From Thermomonas haemolytica (GTDB lineage: Bacteria; Pseudomonadota; Gammaproteobacteria; Xanthomonadales; Xanthomonadaceae), in NCBI RefSeq assembly GCF_004346265.1, contig NZ_SMAP01000002.1, positions 1 to 64,000 on the forward strand: a stretch of 64,000 nt of DNA. Reading direction: 5' to 3'. The translations under genes were made by a program, and so were the position numbers. Position 1 is the stretch's first letter, and each line of letters opens with the position of its first letter. Shown here piece by piece: positions 27,448 through 36,925 of this stretch. Below the pieces are notes generated by a model, which was not told where the DNA came from, made no database searches, and saw only the letters and a program-made list of their open reading frames with translations.

Positions 27448-28008
27448 ATGAAGCGTTATGCCATTGCCCTGGCCCTGATTGCTGCCCTGCCCTTCGCCGC
27501 CTCCGCGGCCGACGGCATCAACTACAACTACGTGCAGGGTGGCTACGTCGCCACCAACACCAACGGCCCGGATGCGGACGGTTGGGGCGTGAACGGCTCG
27601 GTCGCTGTCAGCCCGAACTTCCACCTGCTGGCCGAGTACACCAACCAGGACGTCAAGCACTCCAGCGCCGGCTTCGACCAGTGGCGCATCGGCGGCGGCT
27701 ACAACACCGCGGTCGGCAAGAACACCGACTTCGTGGCCGACGTGGCCTATGACCGCTACGCCGTGAAGCACGGCGGCCCGAAGGCCGACGGCTACAGCGT
27801 CGAGACCGGCGTGCGCAGCGCCCTGATGCCGAACCTGGAAGGCTATGCCAAGGTCGGCTACATGGACACCAACAAGACCAGCGGCGAAGCCTACGGCCGC
27901 CTGGGCGCGAACGTGATGTTCACCCAGAACTTCGGCATGAACGCCGACGTGCGCCTGATCCAGGGCGGCGACAAGCAGTGGTTCGTCGGCCCGCGCTTCA
28001 CCTGGTAA
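27448..28008 (+). CDS. Ax21 family outer-membrane beta-barrel protein
   Basis: A 186-residue exported protein. The signal peptide is cleaved around ASA-ADG, leaving alternating strands rich in Tyr, Gly and Asn and a C-terminal WFVGPRFTW whose final aromatic suits BAM assembly. DADGWGVNGSVAVSPNFH and FDQWRIGGGYN are close to Xanthomonas Ax21. The role in Xanthomonas immunity first claimed for Ax21 was withdrawn; the protein is best seen as a small secreted or outer-membrane protein. CGGAGGT precedes the ATG, and a strong terminator follows, so it is monocistronic. Confidence 0.87.
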   Translation: MKRYAIALALIAALPFAASAADGINYNYVQGGYVATNTNGPDADGWGVNGSVAVSPNFHLLAEYTNQDVKHSSAGFDQWRIGGGYNTAVGKNTDFVADVAYDRYAVKHGGPKADGYSVETGVRSALMPNLEGYAKVGYMDTNKTSGEAYGRLGANVMFTQNFGMNADVRLIQGGDKQWFVGPRFTW

Positions 28009-28030
28009 GCGACGCCACGCCGCAACACGG

Positions 28031-28059
28031 AAACGCCCGGCGCAGGCCGGGCGTTTTCG
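28031..28059 (+). terminator. Intrinsic terminator after the Ax21-family gene
   Basis: A perfect 11-bp stem AAACGCCCGGC/GCCGGGCGTTT with loop GCAG is followed by TCGTTT. It lies 22 bases after the stop codon. The A-rich left flank lets it work for gpsA from the other side as well. Confidence 0.9.
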
Positions 28060-28110
28060 TTTGGCATCGTCGCATTGACCGCCACGCGGAAGCGGCGGCC
28101 AGCAGCAGAT

Positions 28111-29139
28111 TCAGCAGAACAGCGACTGCGGGTATTCGGCCTTGCGCTCGCGCGCCATCAGCCGCGCCAGCCCTTCCGCCGGGGTGACCGTGCCGTGCAG
28201 CACGTCGCGCACGCCTTCGGCGATCGGCAGTTCGATGCCGTGCGCGTTCGCCAGCCGCATCACCTCGTCGGCGGTCTGCAGCGATTCCACCACCTGCCCG
28301 ATCTCGCGCACCGCGTCCGCGATCGACGCGCCGCGGCCCAGCGCCAGGCCCAGCCGGCGGTTGCGCGAGAGGTCGCCGGTGCAGGTCAGCACCAGATCGC
28401 CCAGCCCGGCCAGGCCCATCAGGGTTTCCGGGCGGCCGCCGAGGGCGATGTTGAGGCGCAGCATCTCGTTGAGACCTCGGGTGATCAGGCCGGCGCGGGC
28501 ATTCAGGCCCAGGCCCATGCCGTCGGCGACGCCGGTGGCGACCGCCAGCACGTTCTTCATCGCACCGCCCAGCTCGGCACCGCGCATGTCGTTGCCGGTG
28601 TAGGCGCGGAACGCGGGGCCGTGCAGCGCGTCGGCGACCTGCTGGCAGAAGCCGGCGTCGTCGGAATGCACGGTGAGCGCGGTGGGCAGGCCTTCCGCCA
28701 CTTCCTTGGCGAACGAAGGGCCGGTGACCACCGCCAGCGGCACGCCGTCGCCGAGCACCTCGCCGGCGACCTCGTGCAGGAAGCGGCCGCTGCCCGGCTC
28801 GAAGCCCTTGGTGGCCCAGGCCACGCCGGCGCCCGCCGGCCGCAGCGGGGCCAGCGCGCGCAGGGTTTCGGCGAACGCATGCGAGGGCACCACCACCAGC
28901 ACCAGACCGGCATCGGCCAGCGCATCCGGCAGCGACGTGGTCGCGTGTAGTCCCGCCGGCAGGGCGATGCCCGGCAGGTAGCGCGGGTTCTCGTGGCGCC
29001 CGGCAATCGCCGACGCCACCACCGGATCGCGCCCCCACAGCACCGTGGGGTGGCCGTGGCGGGCGATCAACGCGGCCAGCGCGGTGCCCCAGGAGCCCGC
29101 GCCGAGGACCGCGACCTTCGGCTTGGCAGCTGCCGCCAT
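28111..29139 (-). CDS. gpsA: Glycerol-3-phosphate dehydrogenase [NAD(P)+]
   Basis: A 342-residue cytoplasmic enzyme reducing dihydroxyacetone phosphate to sn-glycerol 3-phosphate for phospholipid synthesis. The NAD loop is [27 protein letters not shown] and the catalytic Lys in [12 protein letters not shown] are conserved, and [16 protein letters not shown] and the C-terminal PIAEGV complete the pattern. The ATG at 29139 gives [15 protein letters not shown]. It follows secB by 10 bases, as in E. coli. Confidence 0.95.
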   Translation of the reverse strand: MAAAAKPKVAVLGAGSWGTALAALIARHGHPTVLWGRDPVVASAIAGRHENPRYLPGIALPAGLHATTSLPDALADAGLVLVVVPSHAFAETLRALAPLRPAGAGVAWATKGFEPGSGRFLHEVAGEVLGDGVPLAVVTGPSFAKEVAEGLPTALTVHSDDAGFCQQVADALHGPAFRAYTGNDMRGAELGGAMKNVLAVATGVADGMGLGLNARAGLITRGLNEMLRLNIALGGRPETLMGLAGLGDLVLTCTGDLSRNRRLGLALGRGASIADAVREIGQVVESLQTADEVMRLANAHGIELPIAEGVRDVLHGTVTPAEGLARLMARERKAEYPQSLFC

Positions 29140-29149
29140 GCGTCGCCGG

Positions 29150-29674
29150 TCAGGCGTTGCCGGCGGTTTCGGCGTCGGCCAGCAGGCCGCCTTCCTGCCC
29201 CATCTGCGCGGCGCGCTGGCGCAGGGTCTCGGCGTACAGCGCCTCAAAGTTGATCGGCTGCATCGGGAACGGCGGGAAGCCGCCGGCCGTGATCATCTGC
29301 CCGATTGCCGCCGCGGCGTAGGGGTACAGGATGTTCGGGCACTGGATGCCCAGCATGGCGTCCATCATCTGGTCGTCCATGCCGCCGAGGCCGAACACGC
29401 CGGCCTGCTCGACTTCCGCCAGGTAGGCGGTCTTGCCGTTCAGGGTGCAGGTCAGGGTGATCCCCAGGCTGACCTCGAACGCGTTCTCGGTCAGGCGCTG
29501 CACCTTCTGGTTGAGCTTCATCTGCAGGTCGGGCTGGCCCTGCTCGTTGAACACCTGCGGCGCGTTCGGCGCTTCGAAGGACACGTCCTTCACGTACAGC
29601 TTCTCGACGGTGAAGGTCGGGCCCATCGGGGCATCGGCGGACGGCGCGGCGCCGTTCAGGGTTTCATCGGACAT
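29150..29674 (-). CDS. secB: Protein-export chaperone SecB
   Basis: A 174-residue cytosolic chaperone that holds precursor proteins unfolded and hands them to Sec[18 protein letters not shown] is the N-terminal core, and [17 protein letters not shown] with the [17 protein letters not shown] loop is the family signature. The start at 29674 has TTGGAG upstream. It lies between the rhodanese gene and gpsA, the same order as E. coli yibN-(grxC)-secB-gpsA; grxC is absent from this spot. Confidence 0.96.
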   Translation of the reverse strand: MSDETLNGAAPSADAPMGPTFTVEKLYVKDVSFEAPNAPQVFNEQGQPDLQMKLNQKVQRLTENAFEVSLGITLTCTLNGKTAYLAEVEQAGVFGLGGMDDQMMDAMLGIQCPNILYPYAAAAIGQMITAGGFPPFPMQPINFEALYAETLRQRAAQMGQEGGLLADAETAGNA

Positions 29675-29806
29675 GGAGCACTCCAAGGGGCACGCGAGGT
29701 GCGGCTAGCGAAAGGGAAGGGCCGATTATCGCATCGAACCCGGGCCAACCCCAGCGAGGTTGGGGCGGACGGCGGCAAACACAAGCCCCGTGCGAAGGAC
29801 GGGCGC

Positions 29807-30271
29807 TCAGCGGCCCTTGACCACCGGCAGGTCGGCGGCCAGCCAGGCGCGGATGCCGCCCTCCAGCACCGCCACGTTGGTGAACCCGGCCTTGCGCAGG
29901 CGCTTGGCGGCGACCCCGGCGGTCTGGCCGACGTTGCACACCAGCACCACCGGCAGCGCCTTGGCCGGGGCCAGCGCCTTGTTCTCGGGGTCGAACTGGC
30001 TCATCTGCACGTTCTTCGAGCCGGCGATGTGGCCCTTGGCGAAATCGGCGGCGGCGCGCAGGTCGATCACCAGCGCGTTGTCGCGGTTGACCAGCGCGGT
30101 CAGCTGGGACGGGCCGATGCGCTTGATGCCGCTGAGCAGGCCGGCGATCTCGTTGGCGATGATGGCCACGGTCAGGCCGACGAAGGCCAGCGACAGGACG
30201 GGATTGCGGCCTGCGAAGGCGGCCAGTTCGGCGAAGGTCACGGCATGGATCGGTCGGGATGGGCCGACCAT
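29807..30271 (-). CDS. Membrane-anchored rhodanese domain protein (YibN-like)
   Basis: A 154-residue protein with one N-terminal membrane span (PVLSLAFVGLTVAIIANEIA) and a single rhodanese domain. The catalytic loop VLVCNVGQTA carries the Cys expected for sulphur transfer; ALVIDLRAAADFAKGHIAGS is the family's first motif. It corresponds to E. coli YibN by place and shape, and precedes secB by 132 bases. The ATG at 30271 is the only one near the membrane span. The physiological sulphur acceptor is unknown. Confidence 0.83.
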   Translation of the reverse strand: MVGPSRPIHAVTFAELAAFAGRNPVLSLAFVGLTVAIIANEIAGLLSGIKRIGPSQLTALVNRDNALVIDLRAAADFAKGHIAGSKNVQMSQFDPENKALAPAKALPVVLVCNVGQTAGVAAKRLRKAGFTNVAVLEGGIRAWLAADLPVVKGR

Positions 30272-30320
30272 TGTAGCCGCAGCCGGGGGCGCCGGCCGGG
30301 CCGCGGGCGGGGCCGGGCCT

Positions 30321-30746
30321 TCAGTCCGGGTCCTGCCAGAAATCGGGCAGGCCGGTGGTCTGCCACCAGGTCTTGCTGGCGGGATCAAAACGCCAGCGCT
30401 CCTGGAACAGCACGGTGCGCACCTGCTGGGTGTTGCGGTTGACCACCGTGATCTCGATCCGGCGCTGGACCTGGCTGCCGCCGACCACGCTGCTGCCGAG
30501 GTCGCGGTAGCCGGCGACCTGCAACTGCTTGTAGCGCGAGAAATCGATGTCGGTCAGCGGATGCGCGGCGCGCACGTCGGGATCGACCTGGCCCCAGGCG
30601 CTCTCGAAATTGCCCCAGCGGATCGCCTCCGACCACGCGTACTGGGCCTGGTCGAGCGCGTCGCGGCGGCTGCTGGCGGCGCCCGCCGGCCAGGCCAGCA
30701 GCGGCAGCAGCACCAGCAGCAGGCAGCGCAGCAGGAAACGGGGCAT
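30321..30746 (-). CDS. Secreted hypothetical protein, 141 residues
   Basis: A 141-residue protein with a signal peptide (LLLVLLPLLAWPAGAAS). The mature part has QYAWSEAIRWGNFESAWGQVDPDVR and a C-terminal RWRFDPASKTWWQTTGLPDF, a pattern resembling NTF2-like exported proteins widespread in xanthomonads. No catalytic residues are evident. It sits between the YiiD-type thioesterase gene and the rhodanese gene on the same strand, with 36 and 49 bases between them. Confidence 0.7.
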   Translation of the reverse strand: MPRFLLRCLLLVLLPLLAWPAGAASSRRDALDQAQYAWSEAIRWGNFESAWGQVDPDVRAAHPLTDIDFSRYKQLQVAGYRDLGSSVVGGSQVQRRIEITVVNRNTQQVRTVLFQERWRFDPASKTWWQTTGLPDFWQDPD

Positions 30747-30782
30747 CGGCGGATCCTCGGCAGGCGGCGGATGGCAGGCATC

Positions 30783-31265
30783 CTAACCGGCGGCGGCGGC
30801 GGTTTTCGCAATCGCAACGTAACGCCCGGCGAAGGTCGCCGCCACCGCGCCATCGGCCAGCAATGCCTGCGCCTGCAGGCGCACGCTGGCGCGCCCCTGC
30901 GCACGCACCTGGCCGGCCAGCGCCGGCCGCGCCGCGGGGTCCTCGAAGGTGGCTTCCACCACGAGGTCCTCGAACACCGGCTTGAGATAGCGCACCCGGC
31001 TGTCGGCCACGAACACCTCGCCCGCCAGCCCGTCCGCCTCCAGCTCCAGCGCCACCAGGCCCCAGGCCGCCAACGTCATCAGCGAACCCAGGCTGCCGCC
31101 GAACGCGCAGCCCTTGTCGTTGACATTGGCCGCCAACGGCGCGCCCAGCCGCAGCCGGCCCGCCTCCCACCCGAGGATGCGCGGTTGCAGGGCCGCCACC
31201 GGGGGCATGCCGTGCAGATGGCGGGAAAGGGCGTCCAGCGCGGCGCGCGATGCGGTCTCGTCCAT
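30783..31265 (-). CDS. YiiD-type hotdog thioesterase
   Basis: A 160-residue hotdog-fold protein. VNDKGCAFGGSLGSLMTLAAWG is the signature of the thioesterase domain at the C-terminus of E. coli YiiD, and FVADSRVRYLKPVFEDLVVEA is the paired strand. It probably hydrolyses an acyl thioester, with the acyl chain unknown. It is divergent from hemD; the two start codons are 45 bases apart. Confidence 0.75.
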   Translation of the reverse strand: MDETASRAALDALSRHLHGMPPVAALQPRILGWEAGRLRLGAPLAANVNDKGCAFGGSLGSLMTLAAWGLVALELEADGLAGEVFVADSRVRYLKPVFEDLVVEATFEDPAARPALAGQVRAQGRASVRLQAQALLADGAVAATFAGRYVAIAKTAAAAG

Positions 31266-31310
31266 CGCCCAAGCCTGCCGCAAGGCAGGGGGCTGTGCCA
31301 AGCTGGAGCC

Positions 31311-32099
31311 ATGCCGACCGCTTCCGCTCCCTTGCCGCTGCACGGCTGGACCGTGCTTTCGCTGCGCCCGCGCGGCCAGCACGGCGGCCTGCGCGCGGCG
31401 GCGGCGCGCGCGGGCGCGCGGGTGCTGGCGCTGTCGGTGCAGGCCATCGTCGCGCGCGACGACGACGCCACCCGGCAGGCGCTGGCGGCGGCGCTCGCCG
31501 CCGACGTAGTGGTGTTCACCAGCCCCAATGCGGTGCGCGCGGCGGCGGCGCTGATGCGCTTGCACCCGCGTCGCGGCCAACCCTGGCTCGCCGTGGGCAG
31601 CGGCACCCGGCGCGCGTTGCAGCGGCGGGGGATCAATGCGCAGGCCCCGGCGCGGATGGACAGCGAAGGCCTGCTCGCGCTGCCGGCGCTGGCGGACGTG
31701 GATGGCCGCACGCTCGGGCTGGTCACCGCCCCGGGCGGGCGCGACCGACTGGCACCCGTACTGCGCGCGCGCGGCGCGCAGGTGCGGCGCGCGGATGTGT
31801 ATGCGCGGGTGCCGGTGGCGCTGGGCGCGCGCCCGTTGGCCGCACTCGCGGCCGCACTGGACCGGCCGCAGCAGGTGCTGCTGGCGCTGAGCAGCGGCGA
31901 GGCCCTGGCCGCGCTGCTGGCGCAGGTGGACGACCCGCGCCTGCGCACAGTCGCCGTGGCCGCCGCCAGCCCCCGCCTCGCGGACGCCGCGCACGCGGCC
32001 GGCTTCACCCGCGTCGCGCTGGCCAGCAGCGCGCGGCCCGCGGCATTGCTGCGCGCGTGGCGGCCGATGCCCGCCGAACGTCCCGCCCCTGGCGCCTGA
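31311..32099 (+). CDS. hemD: Uroporphyrinogen-III synthase
   Basis: A 262-residue enzyme closing the tetrapyrrole ring with inversion of ring D. The sequence diverges as usual for the family; LSLRPRGQHGGLRAAAARAG, VVFTSPNAVRAAAALM and WLAVGSGTRRAL in the first lobe and LSSGEALAALL in the second support the call. hemC is not adjacent, unlike in enterics. The start at 31311 follows GGAG by 2-6 bases. An ACT-domain gene follows 14 bases later. Confidence 0.8.
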   Translation: MPTASAPLPLHGWTVLSLRPRGQHGGLRAAAARAGARVLALSVQAIVARDDDATRQALAAALAADVVVFTSPNAVRAAAALMRLHPRRGQPWLAVGSGTRRALQRRGINAQAPARMDSEGLLALPALADVDGRTLGLVTAPGGRDRLAPVLRARGAQVRRADVYARVPVALGARPLAALAAALDRPQQVLLALSSGEALAALLAQVDDPRLRTVAVAAASPRLADAAHAAGFTRVALASSARPAALLRAWRPMPAERPAPGA

Positions 32100-32113
32100 C
32101 CGGAGAGCCTGCG

Positions 32114-32509
32114 ATGCCTGCCGCGACCCCGCTGTCGTTCTCGCTGCTGCCACAACGGTTCGTGGTGGCCAGGCTCGCGGCGGACGCGGCGATCCCGCCC
32201 GCCCTGCTCACGGCACCCGGGCTGGTGTCGATCACCCGCACCGCGGAGGAATTGTCGCTGGTCTGCGCCGAGGACATCGCGCCGGACCTGCCGCAGGCGG
32301 TGGCCGGCTGGCGCTGCCTGATGCTGCACGGGCCGTTCGCGTTCGACCAGGTCGGGATCCTGGCCGCACTGCTGCAGCCGCTGGCCGCGGCCGGGGTGGG
32401 CATCTTCGCCCTGAGCACCTTCGATACCGACTACCTGCTGGTGCAGGCGGAGCAACTGGCGCCGGCGCTGGCGGCGCTGCAGGAGGCCGGGCACCGGCTC
32501 CTGCCGTGA
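32114..32509 (+). CDS. ACT domain protein (CASTOR/ACT_7 type)
   Basis: A 131-residue protein made of two small ACT-like units: an N-terminal LPQRFVVARLAADAAIPP segment and a C-terminal GPFAFDQVGILAALLQPLAAAGVGIFALSTFDTDYLLV. This arrangement is common in stand-alone ACT proteins that bind amino acids as sensors. No enzymatic part is present. It is in an operon with hemD, 14 bases apart, although no link to haem synthesis is known. Confidence 0.8.
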   Translation: MPAATPLSFSLLPQRFVVARLAADAAIPPALLTAPGLVSITRTAEELSLVCAEDIAPDLPQAVAGWRCLMLHGPFAFDQVGILAALLQPLAAAGVGIFALSTFDTDYLLVQAEQLAPALAALQEAGHRLLP

Positions 32510-32561
32510 ACATGCGTCGCGCGGCCGGGGCGGTGCGGCCGCCCCGGCGCGCCTGCCTGCA

Positions 32562-35318
32562 TCACTGCGTCTTCAGCGACACGTCGTCGATCAGGAACGA
32601 GGTCGCCTGGCTGGAATCTTCCACCCCGAGGAAGTACACCCGCACCGTCTTGCCCTTCCACGCCGAGACATCGAAGCTGCGCTGCACGTAGCTGCTGCCC
32701 TTGTTGAGGTTGGAATAGGTGGCCAGGGTGGCCAGCACATTGCCGCTGGTGTCGCGGATCTGCACCTTCAGGGTGTCGTAGGCGGTGCTGGTGGTGGTCT
32801 CGCTGCTGTCCACCCGCAGCCAGAAGCTCAGGGTCGCGCTGGTCACGGTGGAGGGGATCGTCACCGCCTGGTACGCCGAATCGGTATGGCTGCTGCCGTA
32901 GCCGTCGAGCCAGGCCTTCCAGCTGCCGGTCTTGGCCGGATAAGTGCTGTCGCTGGTGATCACCCCGCTGCTGGCGGTCCAGCCGGTGGTGCCGGATTCG
33001 AAGCCGCCGTTGCTGATCCGCTCCACCGCCGCCGGCGCGTTGCTGATGGTGAACGCCACCGCCGAGGAGGTGCCGACGTTGCCGGCCGCATCGTAGGCCT
33101 TGGCCACCAGGGTGTGGCTGCCATCGCTGAGCGTGGTCGAGTTGAAGGCCAGCGTGTACGGCGGGGTGAGCACGCTGCCCTTGAGCACGCCATCGATCCA
33201 GAACTCCACCTTGCTCACGCCGACGTTGTCGCTGGCGCTGGCGGACAGGGTGATGGTGCCGCTGCTGCCGCTCTCGCTGGCGCTGACCGTGGGCGGCGTG
33301 GTGTCGGCGGCGGCATTGCTGATGCTGAAGCTCACCGCGCTCGAGCTGCCCACGTTGCCCGCGGCGTCGTAGGCCTTGGCCACCAGGCTGTGGCTGCCGT
33401 TGGACAGGGTGGTGGAATCGAAGGTGACGGCATACGGCGCGCTGGTGTCAGTGCCGACCAGCACGCCATCCACCAGGAACTCCACCCGGCTCACGCCGAC
33501 GTTGTCGCTGGCGGCGGCGGACAGGGTGATGCTGCCCGAGGTGCCGCTCTCGCTGGCGCTGACCGTGGGCGGGGTGGTATCCGCCGGCGTGCTGCCGCCC
33601 TGGTCGATCCACACCGGCGCCGACCACAGCCGCAGGCCGTCGGCCTGGGTCACTTTCACATAGTAGAAATGCTTGCCGGCGGCGGGGGTGAAGGTGTAGC
33701 TGCCGCTGCCTTCGGCCAGCTGGGTGACGGTGCCGTTGCGGCCGGGCACGCCTTCGAAGAACTGCACCCGTTGCGCGCTCTGGCCGCTGGTGCTGGCGTA
33801 GTTGGCCACCAGCGTCAGCGGGCCGGTGTTGGAGAACGACTCGCCCATCACCCGGCCATTGGCGGTCAGCACCAGCTGGCTGGTGCGGTCCTCGGTGGCG
33901 AACACCCGGCGCGCGCGCAGGGCGTCGTAGAACGCCGCCGGCGTGAGCGCGGTGCCGGTGGGCAGCAGCACGCCGGTGCGGTTGGTGAAGCTCAGGCCCC
34001 AATTAGCGCAGTGGTTGTCCTGGTCGCTGGAAGGCGCCAACCGGTAGCCGGCTTCCAGCAATTTGTTCCAGGCACTCTCGTAGCTGCTGCGCCCGGTTTC
34101 GGTCATGGTGGTGTTGGTGGAGAACGCGGAGCTGTTCAGCACCTCCGCCAGCACCATCACCTCGGCGCCATTGGCGTCATAGGCGAGCGAAACGCCATTG
34201 ATCTGGAACTGGCCGCTGCTGGCCGGATGATTGAACTGGCCGATCCAACCGCGCGCCTTCATGATCGCGTACAGGCCGGCGTAGTCCGACTTCGTGGTGG
34301 CCACGCTGCCGATCAGCTGGTTGCTGCTGTTGTATTCCCAGCTGGCCAGGCCATCGGGATTGATGATGTTGAGGTGGCCGCCGTTGCTGATCACGCCCCA
34401 CTCGTTGCCGTACAGGGCGAGGAACTGCGGGTGCGCGCTGCGGTAGCTGGCCGCGGCGGCGAGGCCGGAGTTGAACAGGTTGTTGGCGGTCGTCGGGCTG
34501 GCCGAGGTGTTGGTGCCGGTCGAGCCGTCGTACATGTGGTTGTGCTCGGAGGCGAGCAGGAAGTCGCCGCCGGCCTGGGTCTGCATCATCGCGTAGGCAT
34601 CGGCCGGCCCCATGGTGCCGGCCTGCGGCACTTCCGCGCCGCCGCAGGTGGCCACCGGGGTGCCGCCGTCGCTGTGGTTGGTCTGGCTGTGCAGGTTGCC
34701 GTAGTAGATGGTGTAGGGCAGGCCACCGCCGGCGGCCACCAGCGACTGCGCGCGCACCGGCGCGCCGATCGCGGCCGCGCTGACGCGCCCGGTGGGCAGC
34801 GGCTGCATCGCCGGCATGCGCGCCTTCGGCAGGCGTCCCAGCATCACATCAAAGTTCTGCTCCACCACCTCGTCGGCGAATACCGCCAGCGCCTTGCGCA
34901 CGCGCTGCTCGGTACTCAGGCGCGCGTCTTCCGGCACCTCCACCATCGGCACCGCGCGCAGGCGCACCGTGTAATACCCCGCCGGCAGGCTGCGGCCGCC
35001 ATTGGCGAAGCCATTCCAGCGCCCGCTGCGCACGCCGCGCCCGTGCTCCAGGGTGGCGATCCCGCTGTCGCTGCCGATCACCGCGCCGGTGGGCGAGAGC
35101 ACTTCCACCAGCCATGCGGCGCGGGTGATGTCGCCGGCGCCGGGGTAGTCGAAGTCGATGCGGATCGGAAAGCCCCCGGCCTGCACCTGGAACGGCACCG
35201 ACAGCGTGGCGTTGAACTCATAGTGGTCGGGCAGGCCGAAATCGGTCGCGACCACGGACGAGCAAAGCAAAGCGAGCGCGCAGGCGAGCCCCAGCCGGCG
35301 CCGGACATGGTGATGCAT
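32562..35318 (-). CDS. Large secreted PHP-type metallohydrolase with Ig-like repeats
   Basis: A 918-residue exported protein. After the signal peptide comes a beta domain, then a PHP-like hydrolase of the CehA/McbA or DUF3604 kind: YYGNLHSQTNHSDG, ASEHNHMYDG, FNHPASSG and SSDQDNH supply metal-binding His and Asp. Two tandem 92-residue Ig-like units follow, then a C-terminal jelly-roll (SNGGFESGTTGW) like carbohydrate-binding modules. The substrate, perhaps a phosphate or amide ester, is unknown. Surface attachment or type II secretion is likely. The ATG at 35318 gives a good signal peptide (ALALLCSSVVA). Confidence 0.8.
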   Translation of the reverse strand: MHHHVRRRLGLACALALLCSSVVATDFGLPDHYEFNATLSVPFQVQAGGFPIRIDFDYPGAGDITRAAWLVEVLSPTGAVIGSDSGIATLEHGRGVRSGRWNGFANGGRSLPAGYYTVRLRAVPMVEVPEDARLSTEQRVRKALAVFADEVVEQNFDVMLGRLPKARMPAMQPLPTGRVSAAAIGAPVRAQSLVAAGGGLPYTIYYGNLHSQTNHSDGGTPVATCGGAEVPQAGTMGPADAYAMMQTQAGGDFLLASEHNHMYDGSTGTNTSASPTTANNLFNSGLAAAASYRSAHPQFLALYGNEWGVISNGGHLNIINPDGLASWEYNSSNQLIGSVATTKSDYAGLYAIMKARGWIGQFNHPASSGQFQINGVSLAYDANGAEVMVLAEVLNSSAFSTNTTMTETGRSSYESAWNKLLEAGYRLAPSSDQDNHCANWGLSFTNRTGVLLPTGTALTPAAFYDALRARRVFATEDRTSQLVLTANGRVMGESFSNTGPLTLVANYASTSGQSAQRVQFFEGVPGRNGTVTQLAEGSGSYTFTPAAGKHFYYVKVTQADGLRLWSAPVWIDQGGSTPADTTPPTVSASESGTSGSITLSAAASDNVGVSRVEFLVDGVLVGTDTSAPYAVTFDSTTLSNGSHSLVAKAYDAAGNVGSSSAVSFSISNAAADTTPPTVSASESGSSGTITLSASASDNVGVSKVEFWIDGVLKGSVLTPPYTLAFNSTTLSDGSHTLVAKAYDAAGNVGTSSAVAFTISNAPAAVERISNGGFESGTTGWTASSGVITSDSTYPAKTGSWKAWLDGYGSSHTDSAYQAVTIPSTVTSATLSFWLRVDSSETTTSTAYDTLKVQIRDTSGNVLATLATYSNLNKGSSYVQRSFDVSAWKGKTVRVYFLGVEDSSQATSFLIDDVSLKTQ
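33033..33584 (-). repeat. Tandem 276-bp repeat pair encoding Ig-like domains
   Basis: Two units, 33309-33584 and 33033-33308, each encode 92 residues starting ADTTPPTVSASESG and containing ASDNVGVS, DGVLVG or DGVLKG, SHSLVAKAYDAAGNVG and its near copy. The units differ at scattered residues but keep the same register, so they arose by in-gene duplication and can recombine. Confidence 0.85.
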
Positions 35319-35403
35319 CGTCAGTTTTCCCCAGAGATGATCCGCGATCCCTGCGGAGAAAGTCCCGGCGAGTATTATCCGCGCAAATGCGTCGGCAAGA
35401 TGA

Positions 35404-36369
<966 letters not shown>

Positions 36370-36476
36370 ATCGGCGCTGGAATCCGCGCGGGCACGATCA
36401 CGCGCCCGTGATGGCAGGCTTTGAGCACGAACGCCCGCTTGCCACCACCACCCAATGAATCCTGCGCAAGCGGCCA

Positions 36477-36527
36477 AATTCCTTGCAGGAATTCGCCTTG
36501 ACCGCACATTGCGCCGAGTAGCACTAT
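36477..36527 (+). promoter_or_regulatory. Candidate promoter of the cassette array with upstream palindrome
   Basis: TTGACC at 36498-36503 is a good -35 box; CACTAT at 36522-36527 is a possible -10 at 18-bp spacing. AATTCC-TTGCA-GGAATT (36477-36493), a 6-bp inverted repeat, ends five bases before the -35. The position, reading into the first cassette, is that of a Pc promoter. No LexA-type box was found. Confidence 0.45.
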
Positions 36528-36559
36528 CCATCTACCCCCGTTCTTGGGGTCTACTTGGT

Positions 36560-36566
36560 GTTAGGC
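36560..36566 (+). other. Cassette junction at the array start (attI-like or half attC)
   Basis: GTTAGGC here matches the GTTRRRY recombination core, preceded by TTGGTG as in the attC right ends (TCTGGTGTTAGGC). The bases to its left, including a small CCCC/GGGG hairpin at 36534-36548, do not form an attC left half. It is either an attI site or the remains of an attC whose left part was lost. Confidence 0.5.
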
Positions 36567-36571
36567 CGCTA

Positions 36572-36853
36572 ATGTCGCCTATCGCGATCCGCAACATAGC
36601 TCTCCTAGCAGCCTCCGGCGTCGGCTTCGCTGCGGCAGCCCTATTCGAGTTTCCACGAGACCCTGCGCGGCCTTACCTGCTTGTCATTGGCCTGCTTGCG
36701 CTCCTCAAGCTCAACCTTGAGTACATGCTGGGACTGCCCATGCATCTTCCACGCCTGCTGGCCTCGCGTCCCGAGCGCTCAAAGAGGCAGCGGATACTCT
36801 TTGCCACCTGGGTACTTGCTCCACTGCTGGTGTACGGTGCCATGGCATGGTAG
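36572..36853 (+). CDS. Cassette 1: small membrane protein
   Basis: A 93-residue protein I do not recognise. Two or three hydrophobic segments (IALLAASGVGFAAAALF, YLLVIGLLALLKLNL and the C-terminal WVLAPLLVYGAMAW) flank a basic loop RLLASRPERSKRQR, so it should sit in the inner membrane. The ATG at 36572 lies 12 bases after the recombination junction; an in-frame ATG at 36455 would extend it across the junction and is rejected. The stop precedes attC by 8 bases. Confidence 0.65.
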   Translation: MSPIAIRNIALLAASGVGFAAAALFEFPRDPARPYLLVIGLLALLKLNLEYMLGLPMHLPRLLASRPERSKRQRILFATWVLAPLLVYGAMAW

Positions 36854-36860
36854 TTACGCG

Positions 36861-36920
36861 GCCTAACAATTCATTCAAGCCGACGCCGCTTCGCGGCGCG
36901 GCTTAACTCACGCGTTAGCC
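36861..36920 (+). repeat. attC site 1 (60 bp)
   Basis: It begins GCCTAAC and ends GTTAGCC. The inner arms AAGCCG and CGGCTT and the GCCGC/GCGGC hairpin around TTC give the imperfect palindrome of attC. It matches attC sites 3 and 5 over most of its length. The right core departs from GTTRRRY at one base. Confidence 0.85.
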
Positions 36921-36925
36921 GTCGC

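Noticed and set aside
33033..33584. CRISPR-like repeats in the 32-36 kb region
   Set aside because: The repeats are two 276-bp coding units in frame, not short repeats with spacers.
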